A DNA stretch of 64,000 nt from Clostridium tepidiprofundi DSM 19306 (GCF_001594005.1 NZ_LTBA01000001.1:342428-406427); one strand, 5' to 3'; numbered from the stretch's first letter, positions 43,591-53,888 are shown. Notes: generated from the sequence alone by a model not told the origin. Program-made: numbers and translations.

Positions 43591-45026
43591 TATAACTCCT
43601 CCCTTACAAAACTATCAAGTAATTTCAACTTATTCTTTATCATTTCATCAATTCTCTTTAAATATTCCTTTACATCTTTGACATTTCCAAACCTGTCTAT
43701 CTTGCCAGTGTCATTATATACAACTTTAGAGACAGAATCAGCCCCCAATGCTATTATGGTTTGTCTATCCTCTATCATTTCTATATTATATATACACTCT
43801 TTACCCTCTAATGAATATCCTATATTCTCCATATTGCCAACCATATTCTTTTGCCTATACATATAATAAGGTTTCATACTCAACTCATATGCAAGCCTAG
43901 CTGTTCTTTCATACATTTTGTTCAATTCATGTTGTTTTGGTATTTCATATCTCAAATTGTTAATTATATTTTCATAAAGCCTTGATGCCCTCTTAATAGA
44001 CAATCCATGAACAGTTAAGCTGTCGGGTTTTAATTTTAATATTTTTTCACAAGTATTCTCTATATGACTTAATTTTTCACCTGGGAGTCCAACAATAATA
44101 TCCATATTAATATTATCAAATCCTAAACTCCTTGCCATTTCATATTTTTCTATTATATCATAACAATTATGATTTCTGCCTATTAATCTCAGTGTTTCAT
44201 CATTCATACTTTGAGGATTAATACTTATTCTATCAACAGAATATCTCTTCATTGTTTGTAATTTGTTTATTGTAATGCTATCTGGTCTACCGCATTCTAC
44301 AGTAAATTCTTGAATATCTCTATTTAAAACAAAATACTCACTTATAGTTTTCATTATTTCTTCAAAGTTTTCATCATTTACCGAGGTAGGCGTACCTCCA
44401 CCAAAATAAACCGATTGAATTTTTAAACCTTTATTATCTATATATCGACTAATTTGGGTAATTTCATATTTAAGCGTCTCCAAATATGGTATTATAAGCT
44501 CCTTGCTCTTATGAATAGGATTAGACGCAAATGAGCAATATAAGCATCTTGTAGGACAAAAAGGCATACCTATGTATATACTTACCATATTACTATTCGT
44601 ATTTAAGTACTTCTTTTCGTTTTCAGCAACTTCTATGCATAATTTTGCCTTATCTCTTCTTGTTAAATAAGCATCATTAAAATACCTAATTATATCATCA
44701 TAATTTTTACCTTGCTCAAGCATTTTCATAGCTATCTTAGATGGCCTTATTCCAATCAAAGTTCCCCATGGCAATTCCTTATTTGTTCTGGTAGAAAAAT
44801 ATTTAAATACTGCCTTTTTGACTTCCTCTTTTATTGTAAACCTTTCATCAAATAAAAACTCTTTGACATCATTACCACTTGCTATGTTTAATCTATTATC
44901 ATAAATATCAACTTTATAATCACACTCTTCATCCACAAATTCAATACTACTAAAATCAAAAAATAACTTAACTATATGGTATACATCATATCTGTACTGC
45001 ATATCATTTAAATTAATTTTTATCAT
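43590..45026 (-). CDS. hemZ: Coproporphyrinogen III oxidase-like radical SAM protein HemZ
   Basis: This cytoplasmic radical SAM enzyme of the HemN family has the cluster motif [22 protein letters not shown] (SAM), VECGRPDSI and RISINPQSM. The N-terminal 160 residues are specific to HemZ. Its usual place next to hisS-aspS supports the name. HemZ may act in anaerobic haem synthesis or be a haem chaperone-like protein; no other haem genes are seen. Length 478 is normal. Confidence 0.88.
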   Translation of the reverse strand: MIKINLNDMQYRYDVYHIVKLFFDFSSIEFVDEECDYKVDIYDNRLNIASGNDVKEFLFDERFTIKEEVKKAVFKYFSTRTNKELPWGTLIGIRPSKIAMKMLEQGKNYDDIIRYFNDAYLTRRDKAKLCIEVAENEKKYLNTNSNMVSIYIGMPFCPTRCLYCSFASNPIHKSKELIIPYLETLKYEITQISRYIDNKGLKIQSVYFGGGTPTSVNDENFEEIMKTISEYFVLNRDIQEFTVECGRPDSITINKLQTMKRYSVDRISINPQSMNDETLRLIGRNHNCYDIIEKYEMARSLGFDNINMDIIVGLPGEKLSHIENTCEKILKLKPDSLTVHGLSIKRASRLYENIINNLRYEIPKQHELNKMYERTARLAYELSMKPYYMYRQKNMVGNMENIGYSLEGKECIYNIEMIEDRQTIIALGADSVSKVVYNDTGKIDRFGNVKDVKEYLKRIDEMIKNKLKLLDSFVREEL

Positions 45027-45053
45027 GACTGCTCCTTACTAAAAATCAATAAA

Positions 45054-45668
45054 TTATTTATTCTTCAAAAAAGGATTATTATTCTTTTCATTCATAATTG
45101 TACTCTGCGGTCCATGTCCTGGATACACAATTATATTATCATCTAAACTCATTAATTTTTTTGTTATACTATTTATTAAAATATCAAAATCTCCACCTTC
45201 CAAATCAGTTCTACCAATAGAGCCATAAAATAATGTATCTCCTGTAAAAACCGATTTGCCATCTATAATAAAACTCATTCCACCAGGTGTATGTCCTGGT
45301 GTTTCGATACATCTTATGCTTATTTCTCCAACACTAAATACATCACCCTCTTTAATATGAATATCGGCTTCTCCTTCTAACAAGGGTCCATACAATTGAG
45401 TACCACAAGCAATCAATTCATCATCCTTTTTGCTAATACAAACAGGAACATTAAATATCTTCTTTAGCTCTGCTACCCCCGATGTATGATCAAGATGACC
45501 ATGAGTTAACAATATGTACTTTACATTTGCATCAATACTATTTATAGCTTTTTCTATATCATCTACATCTCCACCCGGATCAATAACAACAGCTTCTTTT
45601 GTTTTTTTATCCATTATGATGTAACAATTCGCCCCATAAATTCCTGCAACAACTCTCTTTATTTCCAC
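45054..45668 (-). CDS. Metallo-beta-lactamase-fold hydrolase (GloB/YqgX type)
   Basis: This small cytoplasmic MBL-fold enzyme of 204 residues shows THGHLDHTSG, the HTPGGMSF His, FTGDTLFYGSIGR and YPGHGPQST. It resembles hydroxyacylglutathione hydrolase II but lacks its C-terminal domain, so the natural substrate is uncertain. The start is GTG 45668. It sits between dtd and hemZ, its usual firmicute place. Confidence 0.85.
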   Translation of the reverse strand: MEIKRVVAGIYGANCYIIMDKKTKEAVVIDPGGDVDDIEKAINSIDANVKYILLTHGHLDHTSGVAELKKIFNVPVCISKKDDELIACGTQLYGPLLEGEADIHIKEGDVFSVGEISIRCIETPGHTPGGMSFIIDGKSVFTGDTLFYGSIGRTDLEGGDFDILINSITKKLMSLDDNIIVYPGHGPQSTIMNEKNNNPFLKNK

Positions 45669-45696
45669 ATTCTATCTCTCCCTTTAGTTATATATA

Positions 45697-46146
45697 TCAA
45701 AATTCTTTATTGCTTTCTAAAAGCAAAGTAACAGGACCATCATTCTCAATATACACCTGCATATCGGCTCCAAAAACACCTGTTTCCACTTTTTTTATTA
45801 CACTTCTGCATTGATGAACAAATTCATCATATAGTTTTTCAGCCTTATCACCTGATAATGCCCTCATAAAATTAGGTCTTCTTCCCTTTCTACAATCTCC
45901 ATATAACGTAAATTGAGAAATAACTAATAGTTCGCCTCCTATATCTATAAGCGATTTATTCATCTTCCCATTTTCATCTTCAAATATTCTTAAATTCAAA
46001 ATCTTATCTCTTATATACTTAATATCATCAACTGTATCGTCATTAGAAATACCAATCAAAACATTTAAACCTTTTCTAATTTCACCTACTATTTTGCCTT
46101 CAACTAATACTTTTGATTCATTAACTCTTTGAACAACTGCACGCAT
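45697..46146 (-). CDS. dtd: D-aminoacyl-tRNA deacylase
   Basis: It removes wrongly charged D-amino acids (and Gly from tRNA-Ala) from tRNA. Signature parts are [26 protein letters not shown] and [11 protein letters not shown], the two catalytic-loop motifs of DTD. The 149-residue length is normal. Directly follows rel. Useful beside an ornithine racemase, which makes free D-ornithine, but its placement is the general firmicute one. Confidence 0.95.
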   Translation of the reverse strand: MRAVVQRVNESKVLVEGKIVGEIRKGLNVLIGISNDDTVDDIKYIRDKILNLRIFEDENGKMNKSLIDIGGELLVISQFTLYGDCRKGRRPNFMRALSGDKAEKLYDEFVHQCRSVIKKVETGVFGADMQVYIENDGPVTLLLESNKEF

Positions 46147-46159
46147 AATACCACCTCAA

Positions 46160-48337
46160 TTAACTGTTTAATCTAAAGACATCAATTACTCCCTTTATTT
46201 TCTTTATTTTCTTGCTAACACTTTTTAAATGTGCCACATCATTTATTTTTAACTTAATATTTATTGAAGCTATATTATTTCTATCTGTATTTGCACTTAC
46301 AGAACAAATAATTGCTTTACTTTGTATAATGGTATTCATTACTTCCGTCAATAATCCATTTCTATCATCAGCCTTAACTTGAATTTCAGTAACATAATCA
46401 GAACCTTTTATATTTTCCCAACTAACCTCTATTATCTTTTCACCTTCGGTTTCCATGAGTCGAGCAATATTTTTACAATCCTTTCTATGCACTGAAACAC
46501 CTCTGCCCTTAGTTATATATCCTATAATATCATCACCAGGTACAGGATTACAACATTTTGCAAATCTTACCATGATATTATTTGAACCTTTTACTGAAAC
46601 AGCATGGGATATATTCGACTTTTTTCTAGCTTTATTATTAGAAACAGCTTTACTTTCAATTTGTTTTAATAAATTATTGTTTTTTTCATAATCACTGATA
46701 TAATCATCTTTTAATCTTACCACAATATTAGATGCTAATACAATGCCAGTACCAACTGCAGCATATAAGTCTTCCATAGATTTAAAAGCATATTTCTTGA
46801 AAATCTTTTCCATCTCTTTACTCTCTGCAAGTTCGCTAAAATAATAACCATACTTCTTAGATTCTTTCTCTAATAGCTCTTTCCCTCTTACAATATTTTC
46901 TTCTCTATTTAATTTTTTAAACCAAGATTTTATCTTACTCTTAGCATGATTGCTATTAACAATAGAAAGCCAATCAATACTTGGTCCTTTAAATGTTGGA
47001 GAAGTAATTATCTCAACAATTTGACCCGTCTTAAGCCTATAATCTAATGGTACCATTTTACCATTTACTTTTGCACCAACACATCTATGCCCTACATCTG
47101 TATGAATCCTATAAGCAAAATCTATGGGCGTAGAATTATATGGTAAATTGATAACTTTTCCTTTTGGTGTAAACACAAACACCTCGTCAGAAAATAAGTC
47201 AATTTTAAATGCTTCCATAAATTCTTCTGCATCGGAAGTTTCATACTGCCACTCGAGCACATCTCTAAGCCAAGACAATTTAGAATCCAAATCATCTTCC
47301 CTACTTATATTTCCTTCTTTGTACTTCCAATGAGCTGCAATACCATACTCGGCAGTTCTATGCATTTCATAAGTACGAATTTGTATTTCAAAAGGTTTAC
47401 CCTGTGGTCCTATAACAGTTGAATGCAATGATTGATACATATTAGGCTTAGGCATAGCAATATAATCCTTAAATCTTCCTGGCATAGGCTTATATAATGT
47501 GTGAACTATTCCTAATGCAGCATAGCAATCGCTTATTGAATCAACTAATATTCTTATTGCAGTTAAATCAAATATTTGATCTAATGTTTTATTCTTTTTT
47601 ACCATTTTGTTATATATACTATAGAAATGTTTAGGTCTTCCTTCAATTTCAGCACTTATACCCGAACTAGCAAGGCTCTTTTGAAGTGAATCTACTATTT
47701 TACTGATATTTTCTTCACGTTCAGCTCTCTTTTCTGCTATTTTTTTTACCAAACTATAGTACTGATTCGGATTTAAATATCTGAGTGACAAATCTTCGAG
47801 TTCCCACTTTATTTTTGATATACCTAATCTGTGTGCAAGCGGTGCATATATATCGAGAGTCTCCCTTGCCTTCTCCTTCTGTTTAAAAACAGGCATAAAT
47901 TTTAGTGTTCGCATATTATGCAATCTATCTGCTAATTTGATAAGAATAACCCTAATATCCTTTGCCATTGCCAAAAGCATTTTTCTAACATTATCAGCCT
48001 GCTGTTCTTCTTTAGACTTGAATTCAATCTCCCCTAATTTTGTAACACCTTCAACCAAATCAGCAATCTCATCACCAAATATATCCGAAATATCCTTATA
48101 TGTGTATTCAGTATCCTCAATAATATCATGTAAGAGTCCTGCCGCTATTGTTGCTGTATCTAATCCTAGCTCTGCTAATATACAAGCCACTTCTACAGGA
48201 TGAATTATATAAGGTTCACCCGACTTTCTTCTTTGTTCCTTATGTGCCGCATATGCCATATCATATGCTTTTTTTATTAAATTTTTATCAATATTGTTAC
48301 AATTATCATCTACTATAAATAATAACTTACTTAGCAT
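46160..48337 (-). CDS. rel: Bifunctional (p)ppGpp synthetase/hydrolase Rel
   Basis: This stringent-response enzyme of 725 residues has the HD hydrolase domain, intact (GLLHDIIEDTEYT). The synthetase domain (about 230-350) has GRPKHFYSIYNKM and YQSLHSTVIGP, followed by TGS (VINLPYNSTPIDFAYRIHTDVGHRC), a zinc-finger-like CCNPVPGD region and a C-terminal ACT domain. Both activities should be active. It follows apt. Confidence 0.95.
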   Translation of the reverse strand: MLSKLLFIVDDNCNNIDKNLIKKAYDMAYAAHKEQRRKSGEPYIIHPVEVACILAELGLDTATIAAGLLHDIIEDTEYTYKDISDIFGDEIADLVEGVTKLGEIEFKSKEEQQADNVRKMLLAMAKDIRVILIKLADRLHNMRTLKFMPVFKQKEKARETLDIYAPLAHRLGISKIKWELEDLSLRYLNPNQYYSLVKKIAEKRAEREENISKIVDSLQKSLASSGISAEIEGRPKHFYSIYNKMVKKNKTLDQIFDLTAIRILVDSISDCYAALGIVHTLYKPMPGRFKDYIAMPKPNMYQSLHSTVIGPQGKPFEIQIRTYEMHRTAEYGIAAHWKYKEGNISREDDLDSKLSWLRDVLEWQYETSDAEEFMEAFKIDLFSDEVFVFTPKGKVINLPYNSTPIDFAYRIHTDVGHRCVGAKVNGKMVPLDYRLKTGQIVEIITSPTFKGPSIDWLSIVNSNHAKSKIKSWFKKLNREENIVRGKELLEKESKKYGYYFSELAESKEMEKIFKKYAFKSMEDLYAAVGTGIVLASNIVVRLKDDYISDYEKNNNLLKQIESKAVSNNKARKKSNISHAVSVKGSNNIMVRFAKCCNPVPGDDIIGYITKGRGVSVHRKDCKNIARLMETEGEKIIEVSWENIKGSDYVTEIQVKADDRNGLLTEVMNTIIQSKAIICSVSANTDRNNIASINIKLKINDVAHLKSVSKKIKKIKGVIDVFRLNS

Positions 48338-48360
48338 ACATAAACTCTCCTAAAGTGAAA

Positions 48361-48380
48361 GGCTGGTACACCCACCAGCC
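48361..48380. terminator. Hairpin between apt and rel
   Basis: Stem GGCTGG/CCAGCC around TACACCCA. On the minus strand only TTTCACTTT follows, so it is a weak terminator or an attenuator in the rel leader. The plus-strand side has the better T-run. Confidence 0.4.
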
Positions 48381-48472
48381 ATTTTTTAAGTTCATTATAT
48401 AATATTGTGTTAAAATATGCAATTTATAATTATAATTTTTATTTCATTAATATAATTTTAATTGAAATATTA

Positions 48473-48991
48473 TTAAATATTATATTTCAAAAGCGACATC
48501 ACATCATAATCTTTTAGTTTTTCTCTTCCTCTTAAATCGGTAAGTTCAATTACAAATGCTAATGCTACGATATCTCCACCCATTTCTTCTATAAGTTTGC
48601 TAGCAGCAGCTATTGTACCTCCAGTTGCTAACAAATCATCAACTATTGCTACCCTCATGCCAGGCTTTATTGCATCCTTGTGTATCTCAATCTTATCTTT
48701 ACCATATTCAAGATCATACTCAACTGAAATTGTATCATAAGGTAATTTACCAGGTTTTCTAATAGGTACAAAGCCTTTCTTCATTTTATATGCAACTGGT
48801 GCCCCAAACAAAAAACCTCTAGCCTCTGGTCCAACAATAACATCAATATTTTTATCATTTAAATACTCAGCTAATTTATCAATTGTTTCATTTAATGCTT
48901 CACCATCTTGAAGTAAAGGCGTAACATCTTTAAAGCTAATACCTTCTTTTGGGAAACCTTCAATTATTCTAATCTTATCATTTAAGTTCAT
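48473..48991 (-). CDS. apt: Adenine phosphoribosyltransferase
   Basis: It salvages adenine to AMP with PRPP. Visible: RIIEGFPKEGISFKDVTPLL, VGPEARGFLFGAPVAY and the PRPP loop VAIVDDLLATGGT. The length of 172 is standard. Its ATG starts just after the TAG of the recJ-slot gene, and the ribosome site lies inside that gene's last codons, so translation is probably coupled. Confidence 0.96.
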   Translation of the reverse strand: MNLNDKIRIIEGFPKEGISFKDVTPLLQDGEALNETIDKLAEYLNDKNIDVIVGPEARGFLFGAPVAYKMKKGFVPIRKPGKLPYDTISVEYDLEYGKDKIEIHKDAIKPGMRVAIVDDLLATGGTIAAASKLIEEMGGDIVALAFVIELTDLRGREKLKDYDVMSLLKYNI

Positions 48992-48992
48992 A

Positions 48993-49904
48993 CTAACTCC
49001 CCCTTACAAAAATATTTTCATTCTTAATCTTATGAGCTTCTGTATACAAATATTTCGCAATCTGTTCAGCTCTAAAATAATTTGAGGTAGTAAACAATTC
49101 TATTATAATCCTTGCATTATCTATAAGACCTACAGCATTCATAGTTGGCTTTATAGTATCAATTAGCTTAAATAAATTATCGATATTGATATCTATAATG
49201 TTGTGAATTTTCATTAATGCCCTAATTCCATAATTGTTCGTATGTTTTAAATATTTCATTCCTGCATCCAAAATAAGTCTATTCTCTCCAGTCAACTTTA
49301 CTCCACATGAAAGAGTACCCAACATTGCTAAATCTACATATCTGTAAAAATATTTTATTTTATAACAATTAGATAGTGTTTGAATTAATTTAAAAACAAC
49401 ACCAGAACAGGATAATTCTTTAAAAGGATACTCACATCCTTTTTGGCTCGGATTTATAGAAATATCATTTAAAACCGTATCATCAAAATATTGATTCCCA
49501 ATTATTATAACATCGATTCCCATTCTATTGCATAACTCCACTTCAATAGAAGAATTGTTTCCACAACCAATACATAATATTAAATCTGGATTTAAAAATT
49601 TCAAATGACCCAAGACATCATCATAATTTAAACATTTATTGCAATCAATATTGCTGGTAATAAAATGTTCAACATCAGCATTTAAATATCTCATAACCAA
49701 GAGTAGCATTGATACACTTGTTATACAATCAACATCTGGATAAGAATAAAGTATTATCTTTTCTCTGTTATTTATAGAACTAATTATTCTTTTCAATAAC
49801 TCACTCATATTCTTTAAAAGATATGGATTATAATTTTTATAGTATGAGTCAATTTTAAAGGGTATACTATTCTGTTTTTCTATTTTCTCTGAATGCTTAA
49901 ACAT
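48993..49904 (-). CDS. RecJ-derived protein lacking DHH catalytic motifs
   Basis: It occupies the recJ position between secF and apt and is clearly RecJ-related: NPYLLKNMSELLKRI, CEYPFKELSCSGVVFKLIQ and VDLAMLGTLSCGVKLTGENR. However the metal-binding motifs are lost: the usual DYDVDG is YPDVDC, the Asp before CG is Gly, the DHH is GNQ, and GTIAD is GTLSC. The protein is 303 residues, against roughly 580-800 for RecJ, and has no DHHA1 domain. The frame is intact and has GGGGG before ATG. It cannot be an active RecJ; it may be a decaying gene, or a protein kept for a non-catalytic role. Confidence 0.8.
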   Translation of the reverse strand: MFKHSEKIEKQNSIPFKIDSYYKNYNPYLLKNMSELLKRIISSINNREKIILYSYPDVDCITSVSMLLLVMRYLNADVEHFITSNIDCNKCLNYDDVLGHLKFLNPDLILCIGCGNNSSIEVELCNRMGIDVIIIGNQYFDDTVLNDISINPSQKGCEYPFKELSCSGVVFKLIQTLSNCYKIKYFYRYVDLAMLGTLSCGVKLTGENRLILDAGMKYLKHTNNYGIRALMKIHNIIDINIDNLFKLIDTIKPTMNAVGLIDNARIIIELFTTSNYFRAEQIAKYLYTEAHKIKNENIFVRGS

Positions 49905-49984
49905 AAAATTACCCCCAAATTATTTAAAAAACATATATATTATAATTTATAATTCGATATTTTACAAATTTTTTTGTAAAAAAA

Positions 49985-50012
49985 ACACCAAAGTAATAAT
50001 TTACCTTGGTGT
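49985..50012 (-). terminator. Terminator of secF
   Basis: Minus-strand hairpin ACACCAAGGTAA-ATTA-TTACTTTGGTGT followed by a long T-run; it ends the secDF transcript ahead of the recJ-slot gene. Confidence 0.9.
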
Positions 50013-50034
50013 CTAAATAATCTACCTTAAACAT

Positions 50035-50910
50035 TTATGCCTTTGCAATTGACTTTCTCTTCTTTAATAGCACCCATATAGGACTTGCAATAAATATAGA
50101 TGAATAAGAACCTGAAATAATACCAACTATCAATGGAATAGCTAACTCTCTTATAGATGGAACGAATATCAATACAGCTACAATCGTAAATAGTGTTGAT
50201 AAACTAGTGTTTATCGATCTAGCCAAAGTTTGGTTTACACTCATATTTGTTAATTCATCTAAACTAAGCTTATGCGACTTTTTCATATTTTCTCTTATTC
50301 TATCAAACACAACAATAGTATCATTTATAGAATATCCTAGAATAGTCAACATAGCCGCAATAAATGGTGAATTCAATTTCAAACCAAATATAGCATACAC
50401 GCTTAATGTAATTAAAATATCGTGAACCAAAGCTATTATTGCGGCTAAGCCAAATGTAAATTCAAATCTCATTGCTATGTAAATGAGCATAGCTATTGAT
50501 GCAATAATTACAGCAATCCAAGCTTTCTTTGTTAACTCTTTCCCTATAACAGAACCAATCGTTTCTTCTGATAAAAGTTTAGCAGATTTAAACGATTTTA
50601 TAACATCATCCTTCAATGCACCAACTTTTTCTTCTTCAATAGCACCACTCTTTATTGTCATTTCTATCTCTTTTTGATTTGTTGTACGTAAAGAATAAGA
50701 ATCTGATTTTACATACTTTCCTATAACATCTCTTACAGTATCCAAATCTTGAGTCGTTACTTTCTTCCCAATGTCTACTGTAATAACAGAACCACCTTTA
50801 AAATCTATTCCAAAATTAAGACCCTTAAAAGCAATAAATCCTAAACCTATAATAATTATAGTTAAAGATATTGCAATCCAAATTTTAGTCTTTTCAACAA
50901 CTTTTAGCAT
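50035..50910 (-). CDS. secF: Protein translocase subunit SecF
   Basis: This membrane partner of SecD uses the proton motive force in late protein export. It has six helices with a periplasm-type loop in the first half; GLNFGIDFKGGSVITVDIG is the SecF signature, with LTILGYSINDTIVVFDRIRE in helices 4-5. 291 residues. Separate from SecD, four bases downstream. Confidence 0.96.
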   Translation of the reverse strand: MLKVVEKTKIWIAISLTIIIIGLGFIAFKGLNFGIDFKGGSVITVDIGKKVTTQDLDTVRDVIGKYVKSDSYSLRTTNQKEIEMTIKSGAIEEEKVGALKDDVIKSFKSAKLLSEETIGSVIGKELTKKAWIAVIIASIAMLIYIAMRFEFTFGLAAIIALVHDILITLSVYAIFGLKLNSPFIAAMLTILGYSINDTIVVFDRIRENMKKSHKLSLDELTNMSVNQTLARSINTSLSTLFTIVAVLIFVPSIRELAIPLIVGIISGSYSSIFIASPIWVLLKKRKSIAKA

Positions 50911-50914
50911 AAAA

Positions 50915-52153
50915 TTACCTCCTCTTTACTCCGAAGTAGCTTGCCTTCTTTAACATTCCCATGTCTATTGCAAATCTCATCAATAATTTTGTAACAGTCA
51001 AAGCCGTAAATATACTTATAACTATACCAATCATTAGTGTTAAAGCAAAGCCTTTTACTGAACCTGTTCCAACAGAGTAAAGAACTATTCCGGCGATAAT
51101 AGTTGTAATATTAGAATCTAATATAGATGAAAGTGCTCTATGGAAGCCAGACTCAACTGAAGACCTTATTGATTTACCCGTCTTCAATTCTTCTTTAATC
51201 CTTTCAAATATAAGCACATTAGCATCAACTGCCATACCTATAGTCAAAAGCATACCCGCAATACCTGCAAGTGTCATTGTAGCACCTATTGCAGAAAATA
51301 CTCCCAAATCTAATATTATAAATAATGCCAAAGCAATATCTGCTATAATACCAGGTACTCTGTAATATAGTATCATAAATAACATAACCAATAAAACACC
51401 AATTTTAGCTGCTTTCATACTAAGCGGAAGAGCATTTTTGCCTAGTGTTGCCCCTACCGTTTTATGCGTAACTGTTTTAACAGGAACCGGTAATGCACCT
51501 GATTTAATAATGCTTGCTTGGTATGCAGCTTCATCTTGAGTCATATTACCACTAATAACGGCATTTCCATCTGTTATAACGTCATTAACAACAGGTGCAG
51601 TCAATACTTGGTCATCCATATAGATTGAAATTTTCTGCTTTACAAACTTTCTTGTAGCATCAGCAAACTTTTTAGCCCCATCTGTTGTCAATTCTAATTT
51701 TATCTCAGGCTTTCCAAATTGATCTAAAACAGGTTTAGCATCCTTAACATCTTTACCAGTTAAAATAACTTTATTATCTGGGCCAACAAACTTTAATTCC
51801 CCAGTTTTTTCTAACATTGCAATAATTGACTTTGAATTCGATTCACCTGGTATTTCAATCCTAATTCTCTTCTGTCCCTCAGCGGCAACTGTGGTTTCTG
51901 CTATACCAAGCTTATCTACTCTTCTCTTCAACAATTCTATTACTCTATTACGGTCTTCCTGTTTCACATTATCTGCTTGAATCTCTTCAACAACTGAAAT
52001 TCCTCCCTGTAAGTCTAAACCCTTGTTAATAGATTGTGTAAATGGTAAAAAATTATAATTTCCTAGTGTAAATCCATTGAATCCCCAATAACCTAAAAAG
52101 CCCGTCATAAGTACAAATAATATAAAAAACGCTGTACTTCTCCCTTTTTTCAT
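50915..52153 (-). CDS. secD: Protein translocase subunit SecD
   Basis: This six-helix export factor of 412 residues has NKGLDLQGGISVVEEIQ near the N-terminus, an extracytoplasmic P1 domain (LKRRVDKLGIAE), then GMAVDANVLIFERIKEEL. AAGGAGG precedes ATG. It lies in the conserved block between scfB and secF. Confidence 0.96.
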   Translation of the reverse strand: MKKGRSTAFFILFVLMTGFLGYWGFNGFTLGNYNFLPFTQSINKGLDLQGGISVVEEIQADNVKQEDRNRVIELLKRRVDKLGIAETTVAAEGQKRIRIEIPGESNSKSIIAMLEKTGELKFVGPDNKVILTGKDVKDAKPVLDQFGKPEIKLELTTDGAKKFADATRKFVKQKISIYMDDQVLTAPVVNDVITDGNAVISGNMTQDEAAYQASIIKSGALPVPVKTVTHKTVGATLGKNALPLSMKAAKIGVLLVMLFMILYYRVPGIIADIALALFIILDLGVFSAIGATMTLAGIAGMLLTIGMAVDANVLIFERIKEELKTGKSIRSSVESGFHRALSSILDSNITTIIAGIVLYSVGTGSVKGFALTLMIGIVISIFTALTVTKLLMRFAIDMGMLKKASYFGVKRR

Positions 52154-52222
52154 GTTTATCCTCCTTCGCTAACCATTGCATTATAATATTCCATAAGCAA
52201 CATTATATTACTTTTAGTTAAA

Positions 52223-53614
52223 TTAGTCAATAATAGGTAATAATTCTTGTCTTTCTTCCATTCTTTTAGCTTTTAATGCAATAGCACATTCTATTCTTTT
52301 TTTCTGCATTTCACACCCAATTTCATATGGTATATGAATATCTTTATTGAAATTATAATTATTTGCTTGACATCCCCCACTGCAATAAAATCTAGCCCAG
52401 CACTCTCTACATTGCGGTTTATTGTAAATATGTGCATTTTTAAATTCAGTGGCCATATCTTCATTGAATTCTTCAGTAAAAATATTGCCCATCTTAAAAT
52501 CTTCATTTCCAATAAATTGATGACAAGGATATATATCGCCATCAGGTGTTACCGCTATATATTCATGTCCTGCACCACAACCAGATATCCTTTTATAAAC
52601 ACATGGTCCACCATTTAAATCAATATTAAAATGATAAAAATTGATTTTCTTACCTTCCTTTTCACGTTTTAAAATTTCATCATATAATCTATCGTACTCG
52701 TCAAATATTTTAGGTAAATCTTCCTTTCTTATAGATAAAGTATGTTCATCTGGAAGAACAACAGGTTCAATAGAAATCTCCGTAAAGCCTTGATCTGATA
52801 AATGAATTACATCTTCACAGAAATCCAAATTATTTCTCGTGAAAGTTCCTCTTACATAGTGAAGCTTGTCCTTATCTCTTTTTTCTACCATTTTTTTTAT
52901 TTTAGGCATTATAGAATCATATGTTCCAGAACCATCTATTCTAATCCTAACTTTATCATTAACCTCTTTCCTTCCATCAATACTTAATACAATATTGACC
53001 ATGTTTTCATTCAAATAATCCATTAATTCATCATTGAGCAATGTACAATTTGTTGTCATAGTAAATCTAATATTTTTATTGTGTATTTTTTCCTGTTCTC
53101 TAGCATATGAAACAATCTCCTTTATCTGTTTCATAGCCATTAATGGTTCTCCTCCAAATAGGTCAACTTCAATATTTTTTCTAGGACCAGAATGTTTTAT
53201 AACATAATCAATAGCTTTTTTGCCAACTTCTACCGGCATAGCCTTTCTTTCACCATGATATTCCCCTTCATCTGCAAAACAATATTTACATCTCAAATTA
53301 CAATCATGAATAACATTCAAGCACAATGCTTTTATGTAAGTAGGACTTGTACCACTTTCATTCGCTATATCCTCATATAGATCTTTTGAATAAAGAATAT
53401 CTTCCCTAATTAAATATTCAATTTCATCATAAGCTTCACTTATTTCTTCTCTAGAATATTTATCTTTTAATTTTTCAATCACATTTTGCTTATCCAACAA
53501 TTTTTCTTCATCCAAAATATCATATACCAGTTCATCAACTTTATGAACCGAACCTGAATTTACGTCTAATACAAAATATTCATTGCCTTGTTTAAATTTA
53601 TGTATAAATGCCAC
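52223..53614 (-). CDS. scfB: SCIFF peptide radical SAM maturase
   Basis: This enzyme installs thioether links in the SCIFF peptide. Residues 5-90 form the RiPP-recognition-like N-terminus (FVLDVNSGSVHKVDELVYDIL). The radical SAM cluster is CNLRCKYCFADEG. The C-terminal SPASM/auxiliary cluster region includes CVYKRISGCGAGHEY, CHQF and CRECWARFYCSGGCQANN. The start is probably GTG 53614, since the AGGAGG site abuts the ATG at 53620. It follows the precursor gene scfA behind a terminator hairpin. Confidence 0.95.
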   Translation of the reverse strand: MAFIHKFKQGNEYFVLDVNSGSVHKVDELVYDILDEEKLLDKQNVIEKLKDKYSREEISEAYDEIEYLIREDILYSKDLYEDIANESGTSPTYIKALCLNVIHDCNLRCKYCFADEGEYHGERKAMPVEVGKKAIDYVIKHSGPRKNIEVDLFGGEPLMAMKQIKEIVSYAREQEKIHNKNIRFTMTTNCTLLNDELMDYLNENMVNIVLSIDGRKEVNDKVRIRIDGSGTYDSIMPKIKKMVEKRDKDKLHYVRGTFTRNNLDFCEDVIHLSDQGFTEISIEPVVLPDEHTLSIRKEDLPKIFDEYDRLYDEILKREKEGKKINFYHFNIDLNGGPCVYKRISGCGAGHEYIAVTPDGDIYPCHQFIGNEDFKMGNIFTEEFNEDMATEFKNAHIYNKPQCRECWARFYCSGGCQANNYNFNKDIHIPYEIGCEMQKKRIECAIALKAKRMEERQELLPIID

Positions 53615-53644
53615 GTCCATTCCTCCTGTATCAAACTAAATTTT

Positions 53645-53671
53645 AAGCAGTAACAATCTTGTTACTGCTTT
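53645..53671 (-). terminator. Attenuator/terminator between scfA and scfB
   Basis: Stem AAGCAGTAAC and its complement around a short loop lie right after the scfA stop, with AAAATTT following on the minus strand. Partial read-through would give more precursor than maturase. Confidence 0.75.
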
Positions 53672-53681
53672 AAAGATAATA

Positions 53682-53819
53682 TTATCTTTCGCATGCTAAA
53701 TTAGCAACAGTACATGAAGTTTTACATGCTGATTGACAAGAATTTGCACATTCCTTGCATCCTGGTCTTTTTAAGCTTTCTTTTAAATTTGATTTATTAA
53801 TAACTTTAATATGCTTCAT
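53682..53819 (-). CDS. scfA: SCIFF peptide precursor (six cysteines in forty-five residues)
   Basis: This 45-residue ribosomally made peptide starts MKHIKVINKSNLKESLK and ends in VANLACER, with six Cys at 21, 24, 28, 32, 36 and 43. It is the substrate of the neighbouring radical SAM maturase and forms thioether bridges. GGGGGAA lies before the ATG. SCIFF is nearly universal in Clostridia; its biological role is unknown. Too short for common gene-finding limits. Confidence 0.96.
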   Translation of the reverse strand: MKHIKVINKSNLKESLKRPGCKECANSCQSACKTSCTVANLACER

Positions 53820-53888
53820 TTATATTCCCCCATTGCTCAAAGATTTCCTTAAGATTATATCATAAATATTTTTTAAAATAAAGTATTT

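Noticed and set aside
42314..43600. T-box riboswitch for hisS/aspS
   Set aside because: hisS overlaps hemZ by one base and the gap to aspS is 23 bases, so there is no room; no T-box core is seen.
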